64,000 nucleotides of DNA, from contig NZ_LR734844.1 in NCBI RefSeq assembly GCF_900010725.2, forward strand, positions 279,463 to 343,462, given 5' to 3'. The DNA is from Planktothrix serta PCC 8927. GTDB taxonomy: Bacteria; Cyanobacteriota; Cyanobacteriia; Cyanobacteriales; Microcoleaceae. Within the stretch, counting starts at the first letter, position 1. Each line of letters starts with the position of its first letter. Shown piece after piece: positions 17,670-27,295 of this stretch. Position numbers and translations under genes: made by a program. Below the pieces are notes generated by a model. That model was given only the letters and a program-made list of their open reading frames with translations. It made no database searches and was not told where the DNA came from.

Positions 17670-19079
17670 ATGGTATTAATTCCAAATTCAGCTTTAGGTG
17701 CTATTGTCGGTGATGAATCTTCAGAATTGATCTCGTTAATACCAGGACAATTAGCAGGTTTCCCTCAAGGAGTATTATTTTTAGGCGGTAACGATACCGT
17801 ACAAGGTTCAGTTGATGGTGAAGTAATAAATGGCAATCAAGGTATTGATCAAATTTCTGGGGGCGGTGGTAATGATACCCTATTTGGAGGACAAGATGGT
17901 GATATCATTGATGGTGGTGTAGGAGATGATATTCTGTTTGGTAATTTAGGGGCAGATATTATTACTGGTGGAGATGGGAACGATAATCTATTTGGAGGCA
18001 AAGATAATGATAATTTGTCAGGTGATTTAGGTAACGATATCCTGTCTGGAGATTTCGGAATTGATGCTTTAACAGGAGGTGGAGGAAGCGATATTTTTGT
18101 ATTAGGAATTGGTGGAGGCGGTGCAGATGTAATTACCGATTTTCAAGATAGTGCTGATTTAATGCAATTACCCGCAGGATTAACCTTTAGTAATCTTCGA
18201 GTTACAACATCAGGTAATCAAACGGTTATTGCTTTAACAACCACAGGTGAAGAATTAGCCCGACTAGATACTATTCAACCTGCTGCTATTACTGCTGCTG
18301 ATTTTGTTGGAGGTTCGTCACCTCCAGTACCCCAAGGAGAACCGGGTAGTAATATTGCTACAGCCCTTGATTTAGGAGTGCTTCCTGATCTACTTAATTA
18401 TAGTCAGTTTGTCGGAAAAGATGATCCCAATGACTTTTATCGTTTTACCGTCCAAAATAACAGTGATTTTAGTCTAGTTTTAGGAGCCGTGAGTAATCAG
18501 ACTAAAGTTAATCTGATTAAGGATTTTAACAACAATAATCAGGTTAATAGTGGAGATGGAGATATTTTAGATGCTGCTTATGCCTACTCTAGTTCTAATG
18601 CAGAAATTAACCGAGCATTAGAAGCAGGTACTTATTATGTTCAAGTTTCTAATGATTCTGGAACTAACTATGATTTAAGGTTTGAAGCCGCTTCAAAACC
18701 AGCAACAACTCCATCCAACCCAGGAAATACATTAAATACAGCTTTAGACTTGGGTAGCTTGAGTCAAAATATAAACTTTACAGACTTTGTTGGTAAAAGT
18801 GATCCAGTAGATATTTATCGCTTTACTCTTAATCGCAATAGTGATGTTGAAATGATTGTTGGTGCTGTAAATCAACAGACTAAGCTTGATCTTATTAAAG
18901 ATTATAACAACAATGGTCAGATTAATAGTGGAGATGGAGATATTTTAGATGCTGCTTATGGATACTCTAGTTCTAATGGAGAAATTACCAAAGCATTAGA
19001 AGCAGGTACTTATTACATCCAAGTTTCTAATGATGCAGCGACTAACTATGATCTTCGAGTGAATGTTTCACCTCGCTAA
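17670..19079 (+). CDS. RTX-type calcium-binding protein with two PPC domains
   Basis: With the ATG at 17670 (ribosome binding site AGGAGA ten bases upstream) it has 469 residues; a TTG at 17589 would add 27 residues without a ribosome binding site. Residues about 50-150 contain RTX nonapeptide repeats of the GGxGNDxLx type, which bind calcium as a beta-roll. Two pre-peptidase C-terminal (PPC) domains follow (about 220-340 and 345-469) that are close copies of each other, each with an EF-hand-like NNNxQxNSGDGD loop. There is no N-terminal signal, so export would be by a type I system or similar. No protease domain is present, so its role may be adhesion or matrix. It is divergent from the STAND gene. 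Confidence 0.8.
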   Translation: MVLIPNSALGAIVGDESSELISLIPGQLAGFPQGVLFLGGNDTVQGSVDGEVINGNQGIDQISGGGGNDTLFGGQDGDIIDGGVGDDILFGNLGADIITGGDGNDNLFGGKDNDNLSGDLGNDILSGDFGIDALTGGGGSDIFVLGIGGGGADVITDFQDSADLMQLPAGLTFSNLRVTTSGNQTVIALTTTGEELARLDTIQPAAITAADFVGGSSPPVPQGEPGSNIATALDLGVLPDLLNYSQFVGKDDPNDFYRFTVQNNSDFSLVLGAVSNQTKVNLIKDFNNNNQVNSGDGDILDAAYAYSSSNAEINRALEAGTYYVQVSNDSGTNYDLRFEAASKPATTPSNPGNTLNTALDLGSLSQNINFTDFVGKSDPVDIYRFTLNRNSDVEMIVGAVNQQTKLDLIKDYNNNGQINSGDGDILDAAYGYSSSNGEITKALEAGTYYIQVSNDAATNYDLRVNVSPR

Positions 19080-19150
19080 TTCAGAGAAAGTAGGGTGGGT
19101 GATAATAAAAAAGATGAAAGTCTTAATCGAAAGTTGAGTAATAATCATGT

Positions 19151-19255
19151 CCGGTGTAGGGGCGAGGCGCGCCTCGCCCCTACGGGGAATGGAGGATCAG
19201 CAATAGTTTCATAAAAGATTAAAACCCCATCAATATAATTCGGGATGATCAAAAT
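19151..19255 (-). pseudogene. fragment of a second RAYT transposase gene with REP
   Basis: About 100 bases (19156-19255) align with 19573-19672 of the intact RAYT gene at roughly 80 percent, including the REP. Read leftward it encodes a decayed version of the catalytic segment (IIPNYIDGVLIFYETIADP against MPNHIHGILIFNEIIADP), so the two metal-binding histidines are lost. It abuts the stop codon of the intact gene. It is the remnant of a duplicate copy. Confidence 0.7.
19156..19183. repeat. REP palindrome, copy 1 (downstream of the RAYT gene)
   Basis: A perfect 28-base palindrome with arms GTAGGGGCGAGGCG and its complement. It is followed by a fragment of a RAYT gene (19184-19255). Confidence 0.9.
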
Positions 19256-19894
19256 TTAAAAGGGAAGATCAATCAGTAATTCACTTTTAATTTTATTTAA
19301 AGGCGGATGTTCTGGATCATCTTCCCAACGTAAGGGATTTTCAATAATGTATTTTCTAATTGCATTTAAAGCGGTTTCATCTCTGATAATTTCTTCATAA
19401 TAATCTCGTTGCCAAATTAATCCTTGACCGGAATTGTTACAAATTCTATTAATAGATTTAGACACGAAAGATTTATACCAACCAACAACAGCACCCAAGG
19501 ATTTTGGAGCAGTACCATGAGGTTTTTGTGTTAATTTTGAAGATATTTCTTGTTCTGATAATGACGTTTTGTGTAGGGGCGAGGCGCGCCTCGCCCCTAC
19601 GGGGGATTGAGGATCGGCAATGATTTCATTAAAGATTAAAATCCCATGAATATGATTCGGCATGATGATAAAATAGTCTAATTCAACATGAGAGAATTTT
19701 TCAGCAATTTGTTGCCAGGTATTAAAAGCGATCGCGCCTAAAGAATTAAATCGCATTTCCCTTTGAACAATATCTCCAAATAAACATTGTTTTTCTTTCG
19801 TGCAAATTGTAACAAAATATCCCCCAGGTTGAGTATAATCGTATCCTTTTAAACGAATAGAACGCCGATGATGAATTTGTGGATTATAGGGCAT
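19256..19894 (-). CDS. REP-associated tyrosine transposase (RAYT)
   Basis: A 212-residue Y1 transposase-like protein. The N-terminus HHRRSIRLKGYDYTQPGGYFVTICT and CLFGDIV are typical of RAYTs, the HUH motif is MPNHIHGIL (about residues 78-86), and the likely catalytic tyrosine is in VVGWYKSFVSKSIN (about 143-157). The C-terminal WQRDYYEEIIRDE and NPLRWEDD are conserved. RAYTs cut and join single-stranded DNA at REP palindromes. Here the gene is flanked by REP copies on both sides and has a third copy inside (19573-19600) that encodes about nine residues (PVGARRASP) in frame between the HUH motif and the tyrosine. The reading frame is intact. Confidence 0.88.
   Translation of the reverse strand: MPYNPQIHHRRSIRLKGYDYTQPGGYFVTICTKEKQCLFGDIVQREMRFNSLGAIAFNTWQQIAEKFSHVELDYFIIMPNHIHGILIFNEIIADPQSPVGARRASPLHKTSLSEQEISSKLTQKPHGTAPKSLGAVVGWYKSFVSKSINRICNNSGQGLIWQRDYYEEIIRDETALNAIRKYIIENPLRWEDDPEHPPLNKIKSELLIDLPF
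19573..19600. repeat. REP palindrome, copy 2, inside the RAYT coding sequence
   Basis: The same perfect 28-base palindrome as at 19156-19183, located in the linker between the HUH motif and the catalytic tyrosine of the transposase. Its flanks are RAYT coding sequence on both sides. Confidence 0.92.
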
Positions 19895-19958
19895 ATTTTT
19901 TTGATGATAAAAATAGATAATCTACATTCGAGGTTGAAGTTGAAAGTATTCACATCCT

Positions 19959-19985
19959 TAGGGGCGAGGCGCGCCTCGCCCCTAC
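19959..19985. repeat. REP palindrome, copy 3 (upstream of the RAYT gene)
   Basis: 27 bases of the same palindrome, followed by ACCGGA, which is the inverted form of the TCCGGT that precedes copy 1. Copies 1 and 3 therefore bracket the gene as inverted flanks. Confidence 0.9.
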
Positions 19986-20190
19986 ACCGGAAGATTGAGG
20001 ATAATCAAATTTACTATAATTAAATAGATTACCCCCTGAACTCAAATATAGTCATATTGGAGACGGGTCGGGGGAGAGGTTACACCCGTTTTGGGAGAAA
20101 ATCAAATACCTCTGTCCCTATTCCCTCCAGTGGGTGCTATAGTTTAAAATTGTCTAACGTTAGCTGCTGTTTATTTTTAAACCTGCAATT

Positions 20191-20409
20191 ATGCTACTGA
20201 TTACCCTATTACTCTATGCTGCTCTAGCTGGTGCTTATTTATTAGTGCTTCCGGCTGCCTTATATGCCTATATGAATGCTCGTTGGTATGTAGCCAGTTC
20301 CTTTGAACGAGCCTTTATGTACTTTTTAGTCTTCTTCTTTTTCCCTGGATTAATTCTTCTGGCTCCTTTTATAAATTTACGTCCTCAACCCCGAAAAATT
20401 GCCAGCTAA
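20191..20409 (+). CDS. ndhL: NAD(P)H-quinone oxidoreductase subunit L
   Basis: A 72-residue membrane subunit of the photosynthetic NDH-1 complex in thylakoids, involved in cyclic electron flow and respiration. Two transmembrane helices ([30 protein letters not shown] and the [19 protein letters not shown] segment) and the family's NLRPQPR end are visible. Its TAA overlaps the ATG of the next gene (TAATG), so the two are translationally coupled. The order ndhL-DUF3007-trpA is a common cyanobacterial arrangement. Confidence 0.93.
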   Translation: MLLITLLLYAALAGAYLLVLPAALYAYMNARWYVASSFERAFMYFLVFFFFPGLILLAPFINLRPQPRKIAS

Positions 20410-20714
20410 TGCGACGAATTGATGTAATTGTCATTACAATTCTTGTCTTTCTAACAGGTGGATTGATCTACCTAATTTTCCAATGGGTAGGTTTTGATAG
20501 CGTCGATGCCGGAATCTGGAGTCAAGCTATTTTAGTTGGGGGTTTAGTAATTTGGTTACTCACCTATTTATTACGAGTAGGAAGTCAAAAGATGACCTAT
20601 AACCAACAACTGAAAAACTATGAAGATGCGGTTTTACAAAAACGACTGGAAGAAATGACTCCAGAAGAACTGGCTCAACTTCAAGCTGAAGTCGAAGCCG
20701 AGAAAAATAAGTAA
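20409..20714 (+). CDS. DUF3007 family membrane protein
   Basis: A 101-residue protein with two transmembrane helices (about residues 5-25 and 36-55) and a charged coiled-coil tail (YEDAVLQKRLEEMTPEELAQLQAEVEAEKNK). The family is found only in cyanobacteria and plants and nearly always lies beside ndhL, which suggests a role with the NDH-1 complex, but no function is shown. Its ATG overlaps the ndhL stop codon. Confidence 0.85.
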   Translation: MRRIDVIVITILVFLTGGLIYLIFQWVGFDSVDAGIWSQAILVGGLVIWLLTYLLRVGSQKMTYNQQLKNYEDAVLQKRLEEMTPEELAQLQAEVEAEKNK

Positions 20715-20788
20715 AAATTTTACTATTTTTTTCTGCTCTTGATCTGCAATGATTGGATAATCAATTAGTCTATTTGAGTTTAATTTTA

Positions 20789-21592
20789 ATGATTTCTGTT
20801 TCTCAATGCTTTGAATCTTTACGAGTTTCGGACAAAAAAAACTGTGCTTTAATTCCGTTTATTACGGCAGGTGATCCGAACTTAGAAACAACAGCAAAAG
20901 CCTTACAAGTTCTGGATCAAAATGGAGCCGATATCATTGAATTGGGGGTTCCTTATTCTGATCCCTTGGCAGATGGCCCTGTAATTCAAGCCGCAGCCAC
21001 TCGCGCTCTGCAAAAGGGAACTCGTTTAGATCAAGTATTGGAAATGGTGGCAAATGTTAGCCCCACCTTGAAGGCTCCGATTATTTTATTTACTTACTAT
21101 AATCCGATTTTACATCGAGGGATTAAACCCTTTTTAGAACAGATTTATCAAGCCGGAGCTAGGGGTTTAGTTGTCCCAGATTTACCCTTAGAAGAAGCGG
21201 AAACGTTACTACAACCCGCCCGTGAAATTGGCATAGAAGTCACGTTACTGGTCGCACCGACGAGTCCTAAAGAACGAATTGAATTAATCGCCCGTCAATC
21301 TCAAGGGTTTATTTATTTAGTCAGTGTTACCGGGGTCACGGGGATGCGTACCCAAGTCCAAACCCGGGTTGAAGATATTCTCAAGGAAATGCGAAGCCTC
21401 ACGGATAAACCCATTGGAGTTGGGTTTGGGATTTCTCAACCCGAACACGCCACCCAAATGCGAGATTGGGGTGCTGATGCGGTAATTGTCGGGAGTGCTT
21501 TCGTAAAACGCTTAGCGGAAGGAACGCCGGAACAATCCCTAGCAGATATTGGTCAATTTTGTCAAGCTCTAAAATCTGCAATTCAAAACTAA
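20789..21592 (+). CDS. trpA: tryptophan synthase alpha subunit
   Basis: Splits indole-3-glycerol phosphate into indole and glyceraldehyde 3-phosphate for the last step of tryptophan synthesis. The ATG at 20789 gives 267 residues, the normal size; the TTG at 20753 would add twelve. The catalytic glutamate lies in [13 protein letters not shown] and the catalytic aspartate in [34 protein letters not shown] and VGFGIS build the rest of the TIM barrel. All key residues are present. It follows DUF3007 by 75 bases on the same strand. trpB is not in the window. Confidence 0.95.
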   Translation: MISVSQCFESLRVSDKKNCALIPFITAGDPNLETTAKALQVLDQNGADIIELGVPYSDPLADGPVIQAAATRALQKGTRLDQVLEMVANVSPTLKAPIILFTYYNPILHRGIKPFLEQIYQAGARGLVVPDLPLEEAETLLQPAREIGIEVTLLVAPTSPKERIELIARQSQGFIYLVSVTGVTGMRTQVQTRVEDILKEMRSLTDKPIGVGFGISQPEHATQMRDWGADAVIVGSAFVKRLAEGTPEQSLADIGQFCQALKSAIQN

Positions 21593-21598
21593 GCTACA

Positions 21599-21617
21599 GG
21601 ACTTGCAGAGCAAGTCC
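21599..21617 (+). terminator. hairpin after trpA
   Basis: A perfect 8-bp stem, GGACTTGC / GCAAGTCC, with a 3-base loop, seven bases after the trpA stop. No T-run follows, so termination would be weak or Rho-like. Confidence 0.45.
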
Positions 21618-22453
21618 CTATTCAGGGTAATAAATGTAGCGATTGTAATGTTTTTTGAAGAACAATGTAGCCTGTTCGACTATTTTTGTGTATAATTTTG
21701 ATCGGGTGTGTTCTTGATAAATGCACACTTTAATCTACTAAATGTGCTAATGGCAGGTCAACTTTGGCGGGTTTCAGTGAAAAAAAGCAAGAACGCTGGA
21801 AGTATTGTGCTCCCATAAACACATCACTTCCAGCTCCTTGAAACCCTCGTAATGTGCCTTTCTGTTTTTTATTATTGCAAGCTTGCTTAGGGATTGCAAG
21901 AGGTCTTTTGCAATCACCCACTTTTTAGGGTGAAGGGGTCTTGCAAATCTCTAAACAAGCTGTTTTCAGGTGATTCAGTCATCTCACGAGCAAGCGAACC
22001 GCACAGAAATACGTCCCCTCTGCACAGATAATCTCTGTAAGCTGCTCCTGATCACAATTTAATCGTGCGGGATTCCCCACACCCCCCACTCAATCTTGAC
22101 AGTCAGTTTTAATCAGAGTGCAGTTGATGGCACGGGTACGGTCGTCCTCTGCACCCAATCGCTCTTTTGTCAGTCAGGAGCGAGGATTTAGATTGCTTAA
22201 AGACCTCTTATTTTTAACAGGTCAGAAACCAGGTTCCTGGCGGGTTGTCCTCAGCTATTTTCAGGGAGCTAATCTTAAATTAAACCAAAGTTTTAAAGGG
22301 AGAAAGACTATCATCTGTAAAAATCATTGATAATCTAAGCCAAACCCTATAAATAGGGAAACTGCTGTTAAAGGCTCTCTGTAGTCAACTTTATGCTCGC
22401 TGATCCTGATTAGTCCTGAAAAAGATTATTAATCGATCGCAAAAGGAATCTAA
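21618..22453. other. long spacer between trpA and zwf, no gene recognised
   Basis: About 830 bases. The short ORFs inside (for example 22118-22330 plus and 21730-21921 minus) have no recognisable family or normal composition, and I treat them as chance. Several inverted repeats are visible, such as GCAAGCTTGC at 21878-21887 and GGAAGT/ACTTCC around 21799-21832, in the sequence before 21950. The last part is the zwf leader with AAAGGA before the ATG. An unrecognised structured RNA is possible. Confidence 0.5.
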
Positions 22454-23983
22454 ATGGTTACACTTATTGAAAATCCCTTGCGGGTAGGACTGCAACAAGA
22501 TCGAATTCCCGAACCTCAGATTTTAGTTATTTTTGGTGCATCGGGAGATTTAACCCAACGAAAATTAGTTCCTGCCCTCTATCAAATGAAATTAGAGCGC
22601 AAACTACCCCCCGAATTAACAATTGTTGGGGTAGCTCGTCGGGAGTGGAGCCATGACTTTTTCCGTGAACATTTGCGTGAAGGAATTGAAGAATTTGGGG
22701 GCGGTTTATACTCCCAAGCTTTGTGGGAAGACTTCGCCCAAGGAATTTTTTATTGTTCGGGAAATATGGATGAACCCGAAAGTTATCAAAAACTTAAAGC
22801 CTTTTTAGCGGAACTTGATGAACTGCGGCGAACCAGAGGCAACCGAGTTTTTTATCTGTCTGTAGCACCTCGTTTCTTTGCTGAAGCTATTCAACAATTG
22901 GGTGGAGCATCCATGCTCACCGACCCGAAAAAGCAGCGTTTAGTAATTGAAAAACCCTTTGGTCGAGATTTAGGTTCAGCCCAAGTTTTAAACCGCGTGG
23001 TTCGTCAAGTTTGTTCTGAAGAACAAGTCTATCGCATTGACCATTATTTGGGTAAAGAAACCGTCCAAAATCTGATGGTATTTCGCTTCGCTAATGCCAT
23101 TTTTGAACCTTTGTGGAACCGTCAATTTGTTGATCACGTCCAAATTACTGTTGCTGAAACGGTGGGTTTAGAAGGACGGGCGGGCTACTATGAAACCTCT
23201 GGGGCACTGCGGGATATGGTACAAAACCACCTGATGCAGTTATTTTCCCTAACGGCAATGGAACCCCCCAACTCCCTCGATGCCGATAGTGTTCGCAACG
23301 AGAAAGTTAAGGTGGTTCAAGCCACCCACCTTGCCGATATTAGTGATTTAAACTATTCTGCGGTACGGGGACAATATACCCCCGGTTGGATGAACGGTCA
23401 ACAGGTTCCGGGGTATCGCTCAGAAGAAGGAGCCGCCCCCGATACCACCACTCCAACTTATGCTGCGTTAAAATTTTATATTGATAACTGGCGCTGGAAA
23501 GGCGTCCCGTTCTATCTGCGAACCGGAAAACGAATGCCGAAAAAAGTCACGGAAATCGCCATTCAGTTTAAAGAAGTTCCGTTTTTAATGTTTCAGTCCG
23601 CAGCAAAACAGGCTAACCCTAACGTTTTAGTGTTGAGAATTCAACCCAATGAGGGGATTTCCATGCGCTTTGAAGTCAAAACCCCCGGAAACTCTCTGCG
23701 GACTCGTTCCGTTGACATGGATTTTCGCTACGATACTGCTTTTGGTAAACCGAATACAGATGCTTATGCTCGTTTATTGATTGACTGTATGTTAGCCGAT
23801 CAAACCCTATTTACACGGGGCGATGAAGTCGAAGCTTCTTGGCAAGTCTTAACCCCCGTCCTAGAAGTTTGGGATACTCCGGCTCCGGGTGAGTCTATCC
23901 CCTTCTATGAAGCGGGCACTTGGGGGCCAGTAGAATCTGAACTGCTTCTCAACCGAGATGGCCGTCGTTGGCGGCGACTTTAA
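22454..23983 (+). CDS. zwf: glucose-6-phosphate 1-dehydrogenase
   Basis: First enzyme of the oxidative pentose phosphate pathway, active mostly in the dark and making NADPH. A 509-residue protein: NADP-binding fingerprint [19 protein letters not shown], the substrate signature [14 protein letters not shown] with the catalytic histidine region, and the C-terminal [21 protein letters not shown]. Length is normal. An AAAGGA ribosome binding site lies before the ATG. opcA follows at once. The stop codon lies just before a heptamer repeat spacer. Confidence 0.96.
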   Translation: MVTLIENPLRVGLQQDRIPEPQILVIFGASGDLTQRKLVPALYQMKLERKLPPELTIVGVARREWSHDFFREHLREGIEEFGGGLYSQALWEDFAQGIFYCSGNMDEPESYQKLKAFLAELDELRRTRGNRVFYLSVAPRFFAEAIQQLGGASMLTDPKKQRLVIEKPFGRDLGSAQVLNRVVRQVCSEEQVYRIDHYLGKETVQNLMVFRFANAIFEPLWNRQFVDHVQITVAETVGLEGRAGYYETSGALRDMVQNHLMQLFSLTAMEPPNSLDADSVRNEKVKVVQATHLADISDLNYSAVRGQYTPGWMNGQQVPGYRSEEGAAPDTTTPTYAALKFYIDNWRWKGVPFYLRTGKRMPKKVTEIAIQFKEVPFLMFQSAAKQANPNVLVLRIQPNEGISMRFEVKTPGNSLRTRSVDMDFRYDTAFGKPNTDAYARLLIDCMLADQTLFTRGDEVEASWQVLTPVLEVWDTPAPGESIPFYEAGTWGPVESELLLNRDGRRWRRL

Positions 23984-24007
23984 TCAGTACAGAGAACTCT
24001 TTTCCTG

Positions 24008-24040
24008 CCTGTTCCCTGTTCCCTGTTCCCTGTTCCCTGC
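24008..24040. repeat. TTCCCTG heptamer tandem repeat between zwf and opcA
   Basis: About four copies of the unit TTCCCTG (7 bases) fill the zwf-opcA spacer. The same unit in inverted orientation occurs at 32140-32169 and 44664-44695. The adjacent CTATAACTGTTA also recurs beside the copy at 32140. Confidence 0.85.
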
Positions 24041-24050
24041 TATAACTGTT

Positions 24051-25382
24051 ATGAATACACCGCTTGTTGCTTTACAGAAACCCAAAGATATTTCTCTCAG
24101 CCAAATTGAAGCTGAGTTAGGGAGTATTTGGCTAAGTCAGAATATTGGAAATGGCAAAACCACCGCCATTGCTACTCGTGCGGCTACCTTTAGTATGGTA
24201 GTTTATGAACCCGAAGAATTCCAACAATTGTTAGGAGCGTTAGGGTTCTATATGGGCAGTATTGATGGCATTCATGGTACAACAACCCGTGATGCGATTA
24301 AAGAAGCTCAAAGAATTTATGGCTTACCAATTACCGGACGAGTTGACCCCGATACCTTAGTCAAATTACGCCAAGAATTCGCTAAACTTCCCCCATCAGA
24401 ACAAGCTATTCCTAATTTAGATGCACGGGGATTTAGTATTAGTGAAACTATTGCTGCTCAAAATCCCTGTCGGATTATAACCCTGTGTCCGATTACGGGA
24501 GAGGATACGGGAGTAACGGCTCAAGTGTCTGCCTATTGCCCGATTCAGAAAAAACATGAAGAAGGGTTAGTCTGTTGTGAATATATTACCCTGCGAGGTA
24601 CAAAAGCCGCTTTAGAACGGGCAGGAAATGTGGTTTCCTCCTTAATGATTCCCGATTTACCTAAATTTGTGTGGTGGAAAGCAACGCCCAATCCTGAGCA
24701 AGAATTGTTTAAACAATTATCCTGTTGTTCTAATTGTGTGATTGTGGATTCCTCTTATTTTAGCGATCCTGAATCGGAATTGTTGAAAATGCACAATTTA
24801 ATTGAACAGGAAACCTATATTGCGGACTTAAATTGGCATCGACTTTCCCCTTGGCAAGAATTAACCGCCTCGGCTTTTGATCCCCCTGAACGTCGAACTT
24901 CCTTAATTGAAATTGACAATATCACCCTTGATTATGAAAAAGGCAACGCCGCTCAAGCGTTAATGTTCTTGGGATGGTTTGCAAGTCGTTTAGAATGGAA
25001 ACCCGTTTCTTTTATTGATCAAGATGGGGATTATGATATCAAACATATCAAGTTTATCGGGCCGAATGATCAAGAAATTTTGGCGGAATTGGCAGCAATT
25101 CCAACAGCAGATTATGGTGAAATTCCAGGGGATTTAGTCGGGTTACGATTAACTTCGGGAAATCCTAACGCCAACTGCTGCACAATTTTATGTTCAGAAA
25201 CCACCGGATGTATGCGGATGGAAGCCGGAGGAAGTGCCCAATCTTGTCGGACTGAACAAGTGATTGCGGCTACAGATCAAAAAGCGGAGTCTTTGATGTC
25301 TCAACAGTTACAACGTTGGGGACGGGATGTTCTTTATGAAGAAAGTCTGAGTCTGACGGCTCAAATTCTGAAATTACGCTAG
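24051..25382 (+). CDS. opcA: glucose-6-phosphate dehydrogenase activator OpcA
   Basis: A cyanobacterial partner that helps G6PDH assemble and respond to redox state. Starting at ATG 24051 gives 443 residues. The ORF from 23958 overlaps zwf and translates the heptamer repeat, so it is not the real start. The N-terminal region contains a peptidoglycan-binding-like helical fold (FQQLLGALGFYMGSIDGIHGTTTRDAIKEAQ, residues about 50-95), usual in OpcA. The rest (NPCRIITLCPITGE, LPKFVWWKA, LRLTSGNPNANCCTILC) matches the family. It is almost certainly cotranscribed with zwf. Confidence 0.92.
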   Translation: MNTPLVALQKPKDISLSQIEAELGSIWLSQNIGNGKTTAIATRAATFSMVVYEPEEFQQLLGALGFYMGSIDGIHGTTTRDAIKEAQRIYGLPITGRVDPDTLVKLRQEFAKLPPSEQAIPNLDARGFSISETIAAQNPCRIITLCPITGEDTGVTAQVSAYCPIQKKHEEGLVCCEYITLRGTKAALERAGNVVSSLMIPDLPKFVWWKATPNPEQELFKQLSCCSNCVIVDSSYFSDPESELLKMHNLIEQETYIADLNWHRLSPWQELTASAFDPPERRTSLIEIDNITLDYEKGNAAQALMFLGWFASRLEWKPVSFIDQDGDYDIKHIKFIGPNDQEILAELAAIPTADYGEIPGDLVGLRLTSGNPNANCCTILCSETTGCMRMEAGGSAQSCRTEQVIAATDQKAESLMSQQLQRWGRDVLYEESLSLTAQILKLR

Positions 25383-25746
25383 TTCTTTGTCGGTGCATTG
25401 ATAGCTGATGCGGGCGGGTTTAGCTGGGTTAATATTTTAAAAATGCCGGGAATACCTGCCCCATCATGGGGTATTTTTTTTGCGCGTTCCTTATTATTTG
25501 TGATAGGTATCACTGTCAAATTGTGATGATGCCCCATAGAATGAGTTAAGTCCCATAGCGGCTATAAAAATCGTGAACAAAATTATTATTGAAGTCTTGT
25601 GGTTTTTGTTTCCTTTGTTGGAAGCCTTCAAAATCAATCCGTTTATCAATGGTCGTTAACATTTATACTAGGGTTGAGTTGAGATAGGAATTTTATTTCT
25701 GCTGGAACAATCCTGATTGATCCATAAATCATAGATCCCACTCGAT
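25383..25746. other. 364-base spacer between opcA and the hybrid kinase
   Basis: After the opcA terminator it holds one small open frame, 25573-25659 (plus, GTG start), encoding 28 residues with a hydrophobic middle (MNKIIIEVLWFLFPLLEAF) that could be a tiny membrane peptide. There is no ribosome binding site that I can defend, so I do not call it a gene. The rest is the leader of the next gene. Confidence 0.4.
25451..25481 (+). terminator. intrinsic terminator after opcA
   Basis: Stem around CCCCATCATGGGG with outer ATAC/GTAT pairs, followed by a run of eight T. It faces right and closes the zwf-opcA operon. Confidence 0.8.
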
Positions 25747-27084
25747 ATGAACTCTAACTCATTTAAAAAAACGACCATATTAATTGTTGATGATAGCCCA
25801 ACAAACCTTAATTTATTGTCGGGTTTCATTGAGCATTGTGGCTGGAAATTTTTAATTGCAACTCATAGTTATCAAGCGATTGAAATAGCTGAAATTGAGC
25901 AACCTGATTTAATTTTGTTAGATGTAATGATGCCGGGAATTGATGGTTTTGAAACTTGTAAATACCTGAAAAATTACCCGCCAACCCATGATATTCCGAT
26001 CATTTTTATGACCGCCGTGACGGATAAGTTGGAAAAGGTTCGGGGCTTATCTATTGGGGCCGTTGATTATATTACTAAACCGTTTCAAGCTGAAGAAGTT
26101 GTTGCTCGAATTAAAATTCATTTAAAAATTAACTCTCTGACTCAACAATTATTAGAAAAAAATCAAGAATTAGAACAACGAGTTTTGGAACGAACTGCTG
26201 AATTGTCTCAAGTTTTAGAAGATTTAAAACAGTCTCAGATGCAACTGGTACAAAGCGAAAAAATGTCAACTTTAGGGCATTTAATTGCAGGAGTTGCCCA
26301 TGAAATTAATAATCCGATTAACTTTATTGCTGGCAATTTGAATCACGCCACTATTTATATTAATGATTTAATTCAGCATTTAAAACTGTACCAAAACTAT
26401 TATCCTCATCCCGATCCTTCTTTAATTGATCATGCAGATTCAATTGATTTAGATTATTTAATTGAAGATCTTCCTAAACTGATTTCTTCTATGAAATTAG
26501 GAACGGATCGAATTTCTAATATTAGTACCAGTTTACGAACTTTTTCTCGAAGTGATACTAAAGTTCAAGTTGCTTTTAATATTCATGAAGGTTTAGAAAG
26601 TACCCTGTTAATTCTTAAACATTTATTACAAGCAACGGATCATCGTCCTGAAATTAAAATTATTAAAAAATATGGACAAATGCCTTTAGTGGAGTGTTAT
26701 CCAGGGCAATTAAATCAAGTTTTTATGAATTTAATTACTAATGCTATTGATGCTTTAAATGAATCCAGCCAAACTAAATCCTATCAGGAGTTACTTCAAC
26801 GTCCTAATCAAATTACAATTTCTACTTATTTAGTTTCTAATAGTCGGGCTGTTGCTATTTCTGTTAAGGATAATGGGACGGGAATGTCGGAGGATACTAA
26901 AAAATCTGCCTTTGATTATTTATTCACAACTAAGCCTGTCGGAAAAGGAACGGGACTAGGATTATCTATTAGTCGAAAGATTATAGAAGATACCCATAAA
27001 GGGCGATTATTATGTCAATCAATATTAGGAGAAGGCTCTGAGTTTATTATAGAAATTCCTATTTGTAAAGAGTTAGGGATTTAA
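25747..27084 (+). CDS. receiver-histidine kinase hybrid protein
   Basis: A 445-residue soluble two-component protein. A receiver domain occupies about residues 8-128, with acidic pocket D15-D16, phosphoacceptor D59 (LILLDVMMPG) and the conserved lysine in ITKPFQ. A coiled coil (about 135-170) leads into the dimerisation domain with the H-box GVAHEINNPINFIAGNL, then an ATPase domain (about 285-440) with N-box NLITNAIDAL, DNGTGMS and GKGTGLGLSISRKI. There is no membrane sensor, so it probably acts downstream in a relay. No response regulator gene is next to it. The family is large and the input is unknown. Confidence 0.92.
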   Translation: MNSNSFKKTTILIVDDSPTNLNLLSGFIEHCGWKFLIATHSYQAIEIAEIEQPDLILLDVMMPGIDGFETCKYLKNYPPTHDIPIIFMTAVTDKLEKVRGLSIGAVDYITKPFQAEEVVARIKIHLKINSLTQQLLEKNQELEQRVLERTAELSQVLEDLKQSQMQLVQSEKMSTLGHLIAGVAHEINNPINFIAGNLNHATIYINDLIQHLKLYQNYYPHPDPSLIDHADSIDLDYLIEDLPKLISSMKLGTDRISNISTSLRTFSRSDTKVQVAFNIHEGLESTLLILKHLLQATDHRPEIKIIKKYGQMPLVECYPGQLNQVFMNLITNAIDALNESSQTKSYQELLQRPNQITISTYLVSNSRAVAISVKDNGTGMSEDTKKSAFDYLFTTKPVGKGTGLGLSISRKIIEDTHKGRLLCQSILGEGSEFIIEIPICKELGI

Positions 27085-27148
27085 TTATAAAATAAGCAAT
27101 CTTGCTATAGATCATAAAAAATATTATAGAATAAGTTTTTAAAACTGA

Positions 27149-27276
27149 TATAGCCATTCTAAATAGGTTGTACTATTTTATAGTAGGGGTGGCGTCCCTT
27201 CCAACCCAGGTGTTAAGAGGGTTGGAAGACCCAACCCCTACAGGTTGTGATCACAAATCCTACACGAATTGCTATA
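27149..27276. mobile_element. 128-bp MITE-like repeat, copy A
   Basis: Ends TATAGC...GCTATA with imperfect terminal inverted repeats of about 20 bases and a central hairpin flanked by TAGGGGT and CCCCTAC. A second copy of exactly the same length lies at 60752-60879. The ends are well kept and the middle differs. It sits between the hybrid kinase and the glycosyltransferase genes. Confidence 0.75.
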
Positions 27277-27295
27277 GGACTTCTCGCTAACAATT

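Noticed and set aside
22118..22330. ORF of 70 residues in the trpA-zwf space
   Set aside because: Unusual composition, no homology that I recognise, no ribosome binding site. Treated as chance.
25573..25659. 28-residue hydrophobic ORF between opcA and the hybrid kinase
   Set aside because: Too short, no ribosome binding site and no match to known small photosystem or cytochrome subunits; only mentioned as a possible peptide.
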